In this document: in pieces, positions 24,028-35,035 of the stretch | How the letters are laid out: every line of letters starts with the position of its first letter | How positions within the stretch are numbered: position 1 is the stretch's first letter | Assembly (NCBI GenBank): GCA_030035585.1 | Contig: CM057476.1 | Coordinates: 23,730,501 to 23,794,500 of the forward strand | Source of the DNA: Dugong dugon | Lineage: Eukaryota > Chordata > Mammalia > Sirenia > Dugongidae | DNA: 64,000 nt | Direction: 5' to 3' | Translations under genes and position numbers: made by a program | Notes under the pieces: model-generated | The model's database searches: none | The model's input: the letters and a program-made list of their open reading frames with translations, nothing else | Told to the model about the DNA's origin: nothing

Positions 24028-24180
24028 GGAAGACACTCAAAATACACAGTGGCTACAACAATGGACTCGAGCACACCAACAAAGATTGTGAAGATGGTGA
24101 TTGATTGAAGACCAGGCGATGTTGTGTTCTGTTGTACGTGGGATTGCTATGAGTTGGAGCTGATTTGTTGGCAACTACCA
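24028..24180 (+). mobile_element. RTE LINE 3' end
   Basis: cacagtggctacaacaatgg, gaagatggtgattgattgaa, gctatgagttggagctgat; tail ggcaactacca. Confidence 0.8.
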
Positions 24181-25205
24181 CCACGAACTACATAATAATA
24201 GTTATTATTATTAATGAGGCTGGAGAGCTCAGTTGAGGCCAGATCATGGAGAGTCCATTTCCTGTAAGAGTGTCAGGGCAATGGAAGGGGTTGTAGGTCA
24301 GAACAGGGTTGAGGAAGGTAGTCTTGGTGGAGGGTCGGGGCAAGAATGGCAGGGAGATGTGGATGGTGTGCTGCAGCCATGCAGCAAGAGACAGCTGTGG
24401 CTTGGCTTGGGCGGGGGTGGAGGGGTGTCAAGAGAAGGGGGTGGGATTGAGAGAGTGGTCAACGACAAGGCCCAGGTTTCTGGGCCAACATGCATCCAGG
24501 GGCAGAATAGAGGAGAAGCATACCTGTCCAGTGGAGGTGTGGCTGCCTCTTGAGGTACTAACTTACTGCCCAGAGATGTCACTAGAAGAAGTAGAGGACC
24601 ACCTGCCCAGGAGGGGGAGGGTGAACCTTCATCTTTGTGGGCAGTCTGTGGGCAGATTTTCTGGATTGTGGTTTAAATTTTAAGTGATGTGGGCCTGTTG
24701 TTTAGGCAGGCATATATGGCATAGGTACCCTAGGTAGGCCTGGTGTATAGACAGGGTGGCCAACCTTCCCCAAAGTCTCAATGTGGGCTCTCTCACCTGC
24801 ACCCCACCCCTGAGCCCCTCCCACCAGGTGCATGCTCCCCTGGCATCTGTCCCCCATCCTTACCTTCTGTTGCTCCTGCTGAGTGCCACACTGCTCACTG
24901 GTGCCGAAGGCCTGTGGTTGAAGTGGCCATGGGACTGCAGTACTAGGGGTCCCAGGAATGCCCAAATTCTGCTTCCTCTGAGGTCCCCCAGGGAGATCTA
25001 TGCACAAGGACATGACAAACAGGAAATGAAAACACCCCGTCTATGGGAGACTCTCAGAAGAGCCTGGGCCTGGGGCCCTTTGACATCGCCTGGTGACAAA
25101 TCTCCTTTTGGAATTAAGGGACTGTAACCTTTGATCCTGAGCAAGCCACACAAGGCTTTCCGTGCTTTTCCAGATGATAATACATATTGCGACTGGGGTG
25201 AGAGC
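24181..25205. other. Intergenic, no gene
   Basis: GC-rich; overlapping frames (up to 124 codons) on both strands, none recognisable. 24190-24560 has the look of a very old repeat. Confidence 0.45.
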
Positions 25206-25209
25206 ACAC

Positions 25210-25410
25210 ACAAAAAAAGCAAACCTGTGGCCAATAAGTTGATTCCAATGGATGGCGACCCCATGTGTTATAGAGTAGAACTGCCCCATAGGGTTTTCTT
25301 GGTTGTAATCTTTAGGGAAGCAGCTCACCAGGCCTTTCTTCTGTGGCACCGCTGTGTGGGTTCAAACTGCCAACCTTTGGGTTCGAAGCTGATCCAAACT
25401 GCTTGGGCCA
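25210..25410 (-). mobile_element. AfroSINE, long form, antisense
   Basis: Left gtggccaataagttgattcc; middle gggttttcttggttgtaatc; right end diverged. Confidence 0.8.
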
Positions 25411-26184
25411 ACCAGGTTCCTCAGGCGAGAGCCTAAGATGTTGCTGAATTCCTGTGTGAAGTCACTCTGGCCCACGTGGGGTACATGATTGTTTGCCGTG
25501 TGCCGTTTCCATGAGAGAACAAAACGGGCCTCACCTCCGAGAGTCCCAGACAAGGTAAGGAAGTTGTGCCTGCTGTCATTCTTGGACCTGCCTCCAGTGA
25601 GTGAGACAGTTGGGAGCAGCTGGCCAAGCTCACCGTTTCCATCCCAGGAGAGACAATAAGGGGCCCCGCTGCCCTGTGAAGCTGCCACCCAGCAGTGCTT
25701 TGCAGACAGAACCCTCTGTGGTTGCTCGCGACCAGGTGTGTTGCATCTCTACAAACTTCTCTTTGCCTGGAATTTAGAGAAGTGCCACGGCGAGCAGAAG
25801 AAGGGAAGCAGAAAAAGTCATACCTGAAAGCCACTCAGCACTGTCTCATGAAGGGAAGGAAAAACGGTAAGAACCCTTAGACAAGATCATTGATTTCCTG
25901 AAAGCTCCATCTCATTGTGACGAAACAATCAAGAGAGGATGGTTATCTACATGTTTGCCAGGCTCTAAAGTACATGTTGTCATTCACTAGGATGATGGCT
26001 GACTTCTTCAAGCGGAACTCTGGTAAACTGGGCCGAGCCCAAGGCTTAAGCTCTGGGGCTCCGTGGGGCCCTGCCCCATGCCTGCACCAAACGCTCATTC
26101 AGAGGGGATGGGTGAGCTGTGGCATACGTGAGAGGAGGACAGGTGACACAGAAAGGCCAGCCCTCTCTCAGGGTGTGCAACCAT
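25411..26184. other. Intergenic, no gene
   Basis: Overlapping frames of 133 and 136 codons lack recognisable features. No known repeat found. Confidence 0.5.
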
Positions 26185-26290
26185 GGCTCCATGAGAGCAA
26201 GGATGAGTCTGTTAGCTACACCACTGTAACCCTTGTACCCAGCATCGTGCCAGACACACAGCACATGCTCAATAAATATTTGTTGAGAAA
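26185..26290 (+). repeat. L2 or MIR 3' end relic
   Basis: cacacagcacatgctcaata, then aatatttgttgag, the shared CORE/L2 3' terminus. Confidence 0.6.
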
Positions 26291-26342
26291 AATGAGCCAT
26301 CTGGTTACTTGGAGGCAGAGAGCTTAAGAGGAGAACAGAAAG

Positions 26343-26818
26343 TGTGCACGTGTGTGGTGTGGATGTGGTGTGTTTGTGGTGTGTGTGGTGTTTGTGTATA
26401 TGTGTGTGCACACATGTGTGGTGTGTGCATGTGTGTGTTGCATGTGTGCTGGGTGTGTGGTGTGTGTGCATGCATGTGTGCACGTGTGTGGTGTTTGCAA
26501 ATGCGTGTGATGTGTGGTGTGCACGTGTGGTATGCGTGCATGTGTGATGTGAGATGTGTGCGTGTGTGGTGTGCGTGTGTGTGATATGTGGTGTCTGTAT
26601 GTGTGGTGTGCACATGTGTGATGTGTGCATGTGTGTGTGCACATATGTGTGGGCTGTGTGGGCTGCATGTGTGTGGTGTGTATGCATGCATGTGTGCATG
26701 TGTGTGGTGCTTGCACATGTGTGATGTGTGCATGTGTGCATATGTGATGTGTGCATGTGTGATGTGTGGTGTGTGTGTGTGTGATGTGTGTGTATGTGTG
26801 TGATGTGTGAGCATGCAT
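26343..26818. repeat. GT-rich low-complexity block (about 475 bp)
   Basis: Almost only T and G on the plus strand with scattered CA/CATG, e.g. gtgtgtgcatgtgtgat repeated with variation. It creates long meaningless His/Thr frames on the minus strand and Cys/Val frames on the plus strand. Confidence 0.95.
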
Positions 26819-27167
26819 GATGGGTGAAGGCTCTTCTAACAGTGACCCTGCCGCTACTAAACTGGGCCCAGTCCCTGCCCTGGAATCTGACCCACTCTGA
26901 GTCGCAGTCTTCCTCTTGGGGAGATGTTAGGAAGGACTGGAGAGAGGCAGCACCCTTCTCTATCCCCTACTCTGTCCTCCCAGTGCCAAAGCTCCCCAGG
27001 GCTTCGAGAGAGAAGATGCCTCTCCCCCTTGGGGCAGCACCAAAGGACTGAAACACAAAGTGTTGCTACTCGAGCCCAGTGTCTAATGGAGCTTTGTGAA
27101 CATCTGCCAGTCCTTGCTGACATCACCCCTGCTCGCCATAGAACTCAGATGTATCCGAAGGACCAAA

Positions 27168-27212
27168 ACCAAAAACCAAACCAGTTGCTATTCAGTTGAT
27201 TCTGACTCAAGG
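27168..27212 (-). mobile_element. AfroSINE tail scrap
   Basis: accagttgctattcagttga, then ttctgactca only. Confidence 0.6.
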
Positions 27213-27345
27213 CAGGACAGCTGGGTTCAAATCCCAGCTCTGCTACTTAGTTGTTTGATCTTGAGCAGAGTTCCCTCTTCTGAATAGGGGATAATATTAT
27301 TACCATCCCTCCTAGGGTTGTTGTGATGATTAGATGAGCTAATGG
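27213..27345 (+). repeat. MIR SINE
   Basis: gctgggttcaaatcccagct, ctctgctacttagttg, gttgttgtgatgattagatg. Confidence 0.75.
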
Positions 27346-27357
27346 AAGTAATAAGCT

Positions 27358-27520
27358 ATGGTAGCCAGTCTCCAAAATGGTTGCCAATGATCCCCCATCT
27401 CCCGGTATTCATGCCCCCATACAGTCACCTCCCACACTAAATAGGGTCAACTTGTGTACCAATAGGATATTGTGGAAATAACAAAGTATCATAAAAGACA
27501 ATGTGGCTTCTTTGAATTGA
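27358..27520 (+). mobile_element. MLT1-like solo LTR, first piece
   Basis: 5' half of an old MaLR-type LTR, cut by an L1 3' end; continues at 27850. Confidence 0.55.
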
Positions 27521-27544
27521 AACTAACCCCTGAGGTCACCTTGC

Positions 27545-27848
27545 AGTAAATAACAGATTGGCTCAAAAGTAATGAATATCACCCATAAGTATTGTGCTTC
27601 TTTAAAAAATCACCTATATGAGACCAAACGTCAACAATTACTTACAACAAAGATGAAAATGTAAGGGGCAGGGAAACTAGATTAATGGAACTGGAACAAC
27701 CAGATGGAAATAATGAGAATGTTCATGCATCATGAAGAATGTACCCAATGTCGCTGAGAAATTTGTGTTGAAATTGTTGAATGGGAACCTAAAGTGCTGT
27801 GTGAACCTTCACCAAAAGCTCGATATTATTATTATTTTTTTTAATAAA
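27545..27848 (+). mobile_element. L1 3' end
   Basis: aagtaatgaatatcaccca, gagaatgttcatgcatcatg, gaaatttgtgttgaaattg, then a T/A-rich end; splits the MLT1-like LTR. Confidence 0.6.
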
Positions 27849-27849
27849 A

Positions 27850-28192
27850 AGACCATGTAGCTTCTACTTTACTCTGTCTTTGATCACTTGCTCTGGGGAA
27901 AGCCAGCGGTTGTGTCTTGAGAATGCTCAAGCAGTCCTAGGGAGAAGTTCAAGTGGTGAGGAACTGAGGTCTCCTGCCAACAGCTGGTACCAACTTGCTA
28001 GCTACTTGAGGGAGCCATCTTGGAAGTGGGCCCTCCATCCCCACTCAAGCCTTCAGATGAGACTGCAGCCCCAGCCAACACCTTGACTGCAACCTCATGA
28101 GAGACCCTGAGCCAAAACCACTCCACTGATATTTATTGTTTTAAGCTGCTAAATGTAGGAGTAGTTTGTTGCACAGCAGTAGATAACTAATA
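27850..28192 (+). mobile_element. MLT1-like solo LTR, second piece
   Basis: Clear MLT1 3' signatures: tgctctggggaaagccagcg, gccttcagatgagactgca, gagagaccctgagcc, ttgttttaagctgctaaatg, gcagtagataactaatac. Confidence 0.75.
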
Positions 28193-28221
28193 CATGTGTA
28201 GCACAGTGCCTGACACACACT

Positions 28222-28388
28222 AAAAACCAAAACCAAACTTGTTGCCATCAAGTTGATTCCAACTCATAGCAACCCTATAGGGCAAAGTAGAACTGTCCCA
28301 TAGGGTTTCCAAGGAATGGCTGGTGGATTCGAACTACCAGTCTCTTGGTTAGCAGCCAAGCTCTTAATCACTGCACCACCAGGGCCCC
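28222..28388 (-). mobile_element. AfroSINE, short form, antisense
   Basis: Left gttgccatcaagttgattcc; right ttggttagcagccaagctct and accaccagggc. It sits in an L2/MIR 3' end (gtgcctgacacacac before, ggcacatagtaagtgctta after). Confidence 0.9.
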
Positions 28389-28751
28389 GGCACATAGTAA
28401 GTGCTTAACAAATGACAAGACACTGTTATCAATCACTCCTCTTCTCTGGAATCAGGCTTTCTTACTAGATCAAGCTCATTGTACCAGGTTCCTTCTTCCT
28501 TAGGCTGTTGCCTATTCCAGCCAATGCAATGCAGGGCTGGTCCTATCAGTTTGCCAGATGTGTCTGAATCTGTCTTAGACTTGGAAAGGATCCCACACCA
28601 CAGTCTACCAGTCATTTCCTCTTTGGACACATTGATCTACTTCCTGCCTTTGTAATGTCTCCAACATTAAGACTTTTTTTTTTTTTTTTAAAGTATAGGC
28701 CTCTTTGGATGTTTCTTTGTACTTAAAATTAGAGACTCCCAACGTTAGGGG
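28389..28751. other. Intergenic, T run only
   Basis: A 17-19 base T run near 28673-28690; otherwise unassigned. Confidence 0.5.
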
Positions 28752-29108
28752 GATGGGGACAGTGGTGGTTCTGTGGTAGAATTCTTGCCTTCCATGCAGG
28801 AGACTCAGGTTCGATTCCCAGCCAATGCATCTCATGTTCACCCACCACATGCCTGTCAGTGGAAGCTTGTATGTTGCTATGATGCTGAATAGGTTTTAGC
28901 AGAGCTTTCAGACTAAGACGGATGAGGAAGAAAGGACTGGTGATATACTTCAGAAAGTCAGCCAATGAAAACTCAACTCTATGGATCACAATGATCCGAT
29001 CTGCAACTGATCATGGGGATGGCAAAGGGTAGGGCAGCGTTTCATACCATTGTGCATGGGGTCCCCATGAGTTGGGGGCCGACTCAAGGGCACTTAACAA
29101 CAACAAGA
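28752..29108 (+). mobile_element. tRNA-Gly-headed SINE, full length (best copy)
   Basis: Head 28760-28832: agtggtggttctgtggtaga and gttcgattcccagccaatgc, a close match to a tRNA-Gly gene with A and B boxes. Body 28833-28990: tgctatgatgctgaataggt, gctttcagactaagacgga, gccaatgaaaactcaa, homologous to the RTE 5' end (complement of about 22385-22560). Tail 29010-29108 is homologous to the RTE 3' end, finishing in (aac)n. Confidence 0.9.
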
Positions 29109-30254
29109 AGAAGGTTAGGGGAGCCTCATTGTCTTCTTGTCTAATCCCCCTACTTGAATCTGATGTCCCATTTTCCCATTTGACTCCTAGACTTCATTTA
29201 CTCATTCACCTGCCATCCTCAATACCATACCCCTTTCATAGCTCATCATCTGTTTTTGAAAAATCTCTCACCAGTAAAGCACCTGTTTCCCACCAATCTT
29301 GCTCCCTGAGCAAGTGGAGGCTGAAGCTAGTCTCTCCTAAATGTTTACACCTGAGAATGTTAAGGAGCAGACCACTCCTGAGCTGACCACCCAGTCTGTC
29401 TCCCTCCAGACCCATTTCCTGCTTGCCGTTCCATCAGGCTGGAAAATTCCCCCGTCAGCCTCAGGGACCATGGAAGCAGGGTCATCCAGAACCAATACCG
29501 GTATCTCTAGACTCAGGGCTGGCTACATAATTTGTAGGGCTGAGTGCAAAATGAAAATGCGGATCCCCTTATTTGAATATTATTAAGAATTTCAAGATGG
29601 CAACAGCAGAGCAATAAATCAAGCACAAGGTTCTCTGAGTGTGGGCTGTTCTGATTGCGAGGCCATGTGTGGCTGCAGGGGTCGGGCGCCCATGAAGCTG
29701 GCCCTACTGGTACCGAAGACGTTTCTGGCCACCAGACCCCGTTTTCTCAGAATTCCCCAAGTGTTTGCTTTCTCTCCTCTGTTCTTTGTTTCCTTTTCCC
29801 AGCTCTCTGCATCCTCTTCTTTTCTGGAGGAGCCAACCAGCACTCCCAGCTGTCTTGGCTGCCACTTGGCATCTTTGTGCCTATTGAGTTTCCCTCGACA
29901 TTCATCTGAGGGCTCTGCTTCTCGCTCTGGCTTTATCTTGTTCTCCTGCTGTGGCTGGAGTGATGTCAAAAGATGGCACAGTGAGGCTTGATCGCAAGTC
30001 AGGACGCCCTTCCGTCTTTTCACCCAGTGACTCTCACACTGGCCCAGCCCACTCCTCCACCCTCATTATCTGTTGCTTCTCCCACTGAGCAACATGCATT
30101 CCAGACCCGTACTTGCCTGTGAACTTTTGAATAGTGTGGCAGAGACAATGGCATGTATTCACCAATTTCAGGCCCCACATCGCCCCACCCACAGGAAGAC
30201 TACATTTCCCAGTGTCCCTTGTAGCTAGGTGGCATCATGTGACCTGTTCTGGGC
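29109..30254. other. Intergenic, no gene; unassigned old repeat
   Basis: 29510-29720 (gcaaaatgaaaatgcggatc, aagatggcaacagcagagca) looks like an ancient interspersed element I cannot name. Frames of 116 and 134 codons at 29619-30023 overlap on opposite strands without recognisable domains. Confidence 0.4.
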
Positions 30255-30265
30255 AATGGAATGTG

Positions 30266-30422
30266 AACCCATTGCTGTCCAGTCAATTCCAACTCATAGC
30301 GACCCTATAGGACAGAGTAGAACTGCCCCATAGGGTTTCCAAGGAGCAGCTGGTGGATTCAAACTGCCAACCTTTTGGTTAGCAGCCAAGCTCTTAAACC
30401 ACTGTGCCACCAGGGCTCCAGT
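30266..30422 (-). mobile_element. AfroSINE, short form, with clear target duplication
   Basis: Flanked by aatggaatgtg at 30255-30265 and 30423-30433 (11 of 11). Left ttgctgtccagtcaattcca; right cactgtgccaccagggctc. One of the best preserved copies. Confidence 0.93.
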
Positions 30423-30774
30423 AATGGAATGTGGGAGGACAGGAAATACATCTCTCTTAGGCTTGCCCCTAAAATCTCCCAGAGATCCTCTGCCCACACT
30501 CTCTTCCCCTGGTCTGCTTGTGACACAAGGGTGCCTTGAAGCCACAAGATGGTGGACCTACAAGATGGATGCAGGCTAGAGCCCAGCTGCCTAATGAACA
30601 TCCATGGTAAGGTTTGCATGAGAAAGAAATACCCTTAGGAACTGCCCTCCGCCCTCTGGCTGCCCAGACTGAGGAACCAGTGAACTCACTGGGAAGATCG
30701 GCTTTCTCTCCTTTTTCTCAGCCTAGTTCTTGCCACTGGCTCAGTTTTTCAGGGTGCTCCCTGTGGTCATGGAA

Positions 30775-31030
30775 GACACTGATCAAGAAGGTCCTGCGCT
30801 ATCCCCATGATCGGTGTTGGGGATTGGACTGTTGTGATCCATAGGGTTTTCACTGGCTGATTTTCAGAGGTAGATCACGGGGCCTTTCTTCCTAGTCTGT
30901 CTAAATCTGGAAGCTCTGCTGAAACCTGTTCAGCATCAAAGCAACAAGCAAGTCTCCACTATGGTGGTGGCTGTGCATAAGGTGCATTGGCTGGGAATCA
31001 AACCCAGGTCTCCCACTGCCCCACCATGGT
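30775..31030 (-). mobile_element. tRNA-Gly-headed SINE, antisense
   Basis: ttgtgatccatagggttttc, ttcttcctagtctgtctaaa, then the head complement attggctgggaatcaaaccc and aggtctccca. The tail end is truncated. Confidence 0.85.
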
Positions 31031-31377
31031 GGGACCTTAGATGAGGTGAGGCCTCAGCTTCCCCATAGGAAAGATAAAGGAGGATTCTGGTCCTGGTGGC
31101 CACTAACAGCTGCCCCTCTCACTCACTCCAAGGAAAGACATGACTGTGATCTTTGCACGAAGTTCCCACAGGTCAGCCCCCTGAAGCTGTGTGTTGTTTC
31201 TAGAAGCCTGAAAGATGATGACTGTGTGGAAGTGGTTTGTGGACACAAATGCACAGGATGGGCGGGTGTGGCTTTGAAGTTGTAAAGAAAACCCTGGGTA
31301 AGGTCCCAGCTTTGCCTCCACTTACCAGCTCAATGATCTTGGGCAAGGGCTACTTTCTGCATGAAAACGGCAACGGC
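31031..31377. other. Intergenic; MIR relic at 31290-31350
   Basis: Part of a MIR core (cttgggcaagggctacttt); otherwise unassigned. Confidence 0.45.
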
Positions 31378-31470
31378 AGACTTCTTGGCTGCTAACCTAA
31401 AGGTCGGTGGTTCGAACCCACCAGCTGCTGCTCCTCGGGAGAAAGATGTCACAGTTGGCTTCCATGAAGA
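31378..31470 (+). mobile_element. AfroSINE head fragment
   Basis: gctgctaacctaaaggtcgg, then tggttcgaacccaccagct; it runs directly into the antisense RTE at 31471, so its tail is missing. Confidence 0.8.
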
Positions 31471-34400
31471 TTGCTGTTGTTAGGTGCCGTCCAGTCAGTT
31501 CTGACTCATAGCGACCCCAAGTACAACAGAACAAAACATCGCCTGGTCCTGTGCCATCCTCACAATTGTTATAATGTTATAATTGAGCCCATTGTTGCAG
31601 CCACTGTATCAATCCTTCTCATGGAGGGTCTTCTTTTTTTGCTGACCATCTATTTCACTAAGCATGGTGTCCTTTTCCAGGGACTGGTCCCTCTTGATAA
31701 CATGTCCAAAGTACGTGAGACAAAGTCTCACCATCCTCGCTTCTAAAGAGCATTCTGACCATACTTCTTTCAAGACAGATTTTTTTTGTTCTTCTGGCAG
31801 TCCATGGTATATTTGGTATTCTTTGTCAACACCATAATTCAAAGGCATCAATTCTTCGGTCTTCCTTATTCACTGTCCAGCTTTCACATGCATATAAGGC
31901 GACTGAAAACAACACGGCTTGGGTCAAGTGCATCTTACTCCCCAAATTGACATCTTTGCTCTTTTAACACTTTAAAGAGGTCTTTTGCAGCAGATTTGCC
32001 CAATGCAATCCGTCATTTAATTTCTTGACTGCTGCTTCCATGGGTGTTGATTGTAGATCCAAGTAAATGAAATCCTTGACAACTTCAATCTTTTTTCCAT
32101 TTATCATAATGTTGCTTATTGGTCCAGTTGTGAGGATTTTTGTTTTCTTTATGTTGAAGTGAACATACTGAAGGCTGTAGTGTTTGATCTTCATCAGTAA
32201 GTGGTTCAAGTCCTCTTCATTTTCTGCAAGCAAGGTTGTGTCATCTGCATATCACAGTTTGTTAATAAGTCTTCTTCCTCTCATCCTGATGCCAAGTAAT
32301 TCTTCATACAGTCCAGCTGCTTGGATTATTTGCTCAGTATACAGATTGAATAAGCACGGTGAAAGGATACAACCTGGACACACACCCTTCCTGACTTTAA
32401 ACCACGCAGTATCCCCTTGTTCTGTTCCAACGACTGTCTCTTGATCTATGTACAGGTTCCTCAAGAGCATAATTAAATGTTCTAGAATTCCCATTCTTTG
32501 CAGTGTTATCCATAATTTGTTATGAGCCACACAGTCAAATGCCTTTGCATAGTCAATAAAACACAGGTAAACATCTTTCTGGTATTCTCTGCTTTCAGCC
32601 AGGATCCACCTGACATCAGCAATGATATCCCTGGTTCCACGTCCTCTTCTGAATCTGGCTTGAACTTCTGGCAGTTCCCTTTCAGTGTACTGCTGCAACT
32701 GCTTTTGAATGTTCTTCAGCAAAATTTTATTGTCTGTGATATTAATGATGTTGTTTGATAATTTCCACATTCTGTTGCATCACCTTTCTTTGTAATGGGC
32801 ACAAATATGGATCTCTTCCAGTCTGTTGGCCAGCAAGCTGTCTTCCAAATTTCTTGACATAGACCAGTGAGCACCTCCAGTGCGGCATCCATATTGAAAC
32901 ATCTCGGTATCCCATCAATTCCTGGATCCTTTTTTTTTTTTTTTTTGTCATTTCCTTCAGTTTAGGTCGGATTTCTTTCAGTATTATTGGCTCTTGATCA
33001 TATGCTACCTCCTGAAATGGTTGAATATCGACCAATTCTTTTTGGTATAGTGACTCTGTGTATTCCTTCTATCTTCTTTTGATGCTTCCTGTGTCATTCA
33101 GCAATTTCCCTGTAGAATCCTTCAATATTGCACCTCGAGGCTTAAATTTTTTCTTCAGTTTTTTCAACTTGAGAAATACCAAGCGTGTTATTGCCTTTTT
33201 GTTTTCTAACTCCAGGTTTTTGCACATTTCATTATAATACTTTGCCTTTTTGAGCCACTATTTGAAATCTTCTGTTCAACTTTTTCATTTCATCATTTCT
33301 TCCTTTTGCTTTAGCTACTCTGCGATCAAGAGCAAGTTTCATTCCCTCCTGATGTCCATTTTGGTCTTTTCTTTCTTTCCTGCTTCTTTAATGACCTTTT
33401 GCTTTCTTCATGTATAATGTCCTTGACGTCATCCCACAACTCGTCTGGTCTTCAGTCATTAGTGTTCAATGAATCAAATCTATTCTTGAGATGGTCTCTA
33501 AATTCAGGTGGGATATACTCATGGTCGTATTTTGGCTCCTGTGGACTTGCTCTAATTTTATTCAGCTTCTACTTAAATTTACATATGAGCTATTGATGGT
33601 CTGTTCCGCAGTCAGCCTCTGGCCTTGTTTGGATGGATGATATTGAGCTTCTCCATCATCTCTTTCCACAGATGTAGTCGATTTGATTCCTGTGTATTCT
33701 ATCTGGCAAGGTCCACGTGTATAGTCGCTGTTTATGTTGTTGAAAAAAGGTATTTGCAATGAAGAAGTCTTTGGTCTTGCAAAATTCCATCATGTGATCT
33801 CCAGTCTCATTTCTATCACCAAGGCCGTATTTTCCAAATACCGATCCTTGTCTTTGTTTCCAGCTTTCGCATTCCAATCACCAGTAATTATCAATGCATC
33901 TTGATTGTATGTTCGATCAATTTCAGACTGCAGAAGTTGGTAAAAATCTTCAGTTTCTTCATGTTTGGCCTTAGTGGTTGGTGCATAAATTTGCATAATA
34001 ATTGTATTAACTGGCCTTGCTTGTAGGCGTATGGGTAGATCTTGAAATGTTCTTTTTGATGATGAATGGGATGTCATTTCTCTTCAATTTGTCATTCCCG
34101 GCAGAGTAGACCATATGATTGTCTGATTCAAAGTGGCCATCGTCAGTCCATTTCGGCTCACTGATGCCTAAGATATTGATCTTTATGCGTTCCATTTCAT
34201 TTTTGATGACTTCCCATTTTCCTAGATTCATACTTTGGACATCCCATGACCCAATTATTAATGGATGTTTGCAGCTGTGTCTTCTTATTTTGAGTCATGC
34301 CACATTAGCAAATGAAGGTCCCAAATGCTTGACTCCATCCACATCATTAAGGTTGACTCCACTTTAAGGAGGCAGCTCTTCCCCAGTCTTTTGAGTGCCT

Positions 34401-34642
34401 TCCAACCTGAGGGGCTATATCAGACAATGTTCTGCTGCTATTCTTAAGGTTTTCACTGGACAATTTTTTCAGAAGTAGACCACCATGTCCTTTCTCCTAG
34501 TCTATCTTAGTCTGGAAGCTCCGCTGAAACTAGCCCACCATGGGTGACCCTGCTGGTATTTGAAATACTCATGGCACAGCTTCCAGAATCACAGCAACAT
34601 GCAAGCCACCACAGTACTACAAACTGACAGATGCGTGGGGCT
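31471..34642 (-). mobile_element. RTE-clade LINE, nearly complete copy B
   Basis: 3.17 kb antisense copy, collinear with copy A from the tail (ttgttaggtgccgtccagtc) to the 5' end (aactgacagatgcgtgggg). It has an internal T expansion (about 32930-32947) where copy A reads agccttgtttttcacc. Confidence 0.88.
31600..34240 (-). pseudogene. RTE endonuclease-reverse transcriptase remnant, copy B
   Basis: Minus-strand blocks: endonuclease start INILGISEPKWTDDGHFES (34007-34231), IMQIYAPTTKAKHEETEDFY and an intact ITGDWNAKAG (about 33880), RNQIDYICGKR (about 33660); RT 32252-32770 with the motifs CFIDYAKAFDCV and GVCPGCILSPCLFNLY; then a TGA stop directly before YADDTT (about 32240-32262); C-terminal blocks to about 31600. 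More of the RT core is in one frame than in copy A, but it is still broken in several places. Confidence 0.85.
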
Positions 34643-34735
34643 GTAAAGATTACAGCTTTGGAAACTCTATTGGTAGTTCTACTCTGTCCTGTAGGGTCGC
34701 TATGAGTAGGAATTGACTCGATGGCAATGAGTTAC
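34643..34735 (+). mobile_element. AfroSINE tail half
   Basis: ttctactctgtcctgtaggg, then gaattgactcgatggcaa; the head is absent. It adjoins the RTE 5' end. Confidence 0.75.
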
Positions 34736-34741
34736 CTGTGG

Positions 34742-35031
34742 GGTAGGTCCCCGGTGACGCAAATGGTTTGTGCTAGACTACTAGCCTAAAGGTTGGTGGT
34801 TTGAACCCACCAAATAGTGCCTGTGAAGAAAAGTCTGGAGATCTGCTTTCGTAAAGATTGTTGTTGTTTGTAGTTAGGTACCATCCCAATGTGACAGAGT
34901 AGAACTGCCCACCAGGGCTCCTTCTGTAAAGATTACAGCCTAGGAAACCCTATGGGACAGTTCTACTCTGTCACGTGGGATCTCTGTGAATCGGAATTGA
35001 CTTGATGGCACCTAACAACAACAACCTATAG
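34742..35031 (+). mobile_element. AfroSINE interrupted by SINE fragments
   Basis: Head gtttgtgctagactactagc at left; tail gaatcggaattgacttgatg and (aac)n at right. The middle (34858-34925) carries antisense tail and head scraps (ttgttgtttgtagttaggta, then cccaccagggctcc). Confidence 0.75.
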
Positions 35032-35035
35032 GGTA

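Noticed and set aside
26046-26818. Long His/Thr-rich frames (up to 236 codons) on the minus strand and Cys/Val frames on the plus strand
   Set aside because: They are the direct translation of GT/CA simple repeats in all frames; no start context, splice sites or domain.
28760-28832. Possible tRNA-Gly gene (also at 18772 and 38598)
   Set aside because: A and B boxes are present, but each is fused to an RTE-derived body and (aac)n tail and occurs several times, so these are SINE heads; stem mismatches also argue against real tRNAs.
31600-34240. Functional reverse transcriptase gene
   Set aside because: Motifs are clear, but stops (one directly before YADD) and frameshifts break the frame; it is a dead LINE copy.
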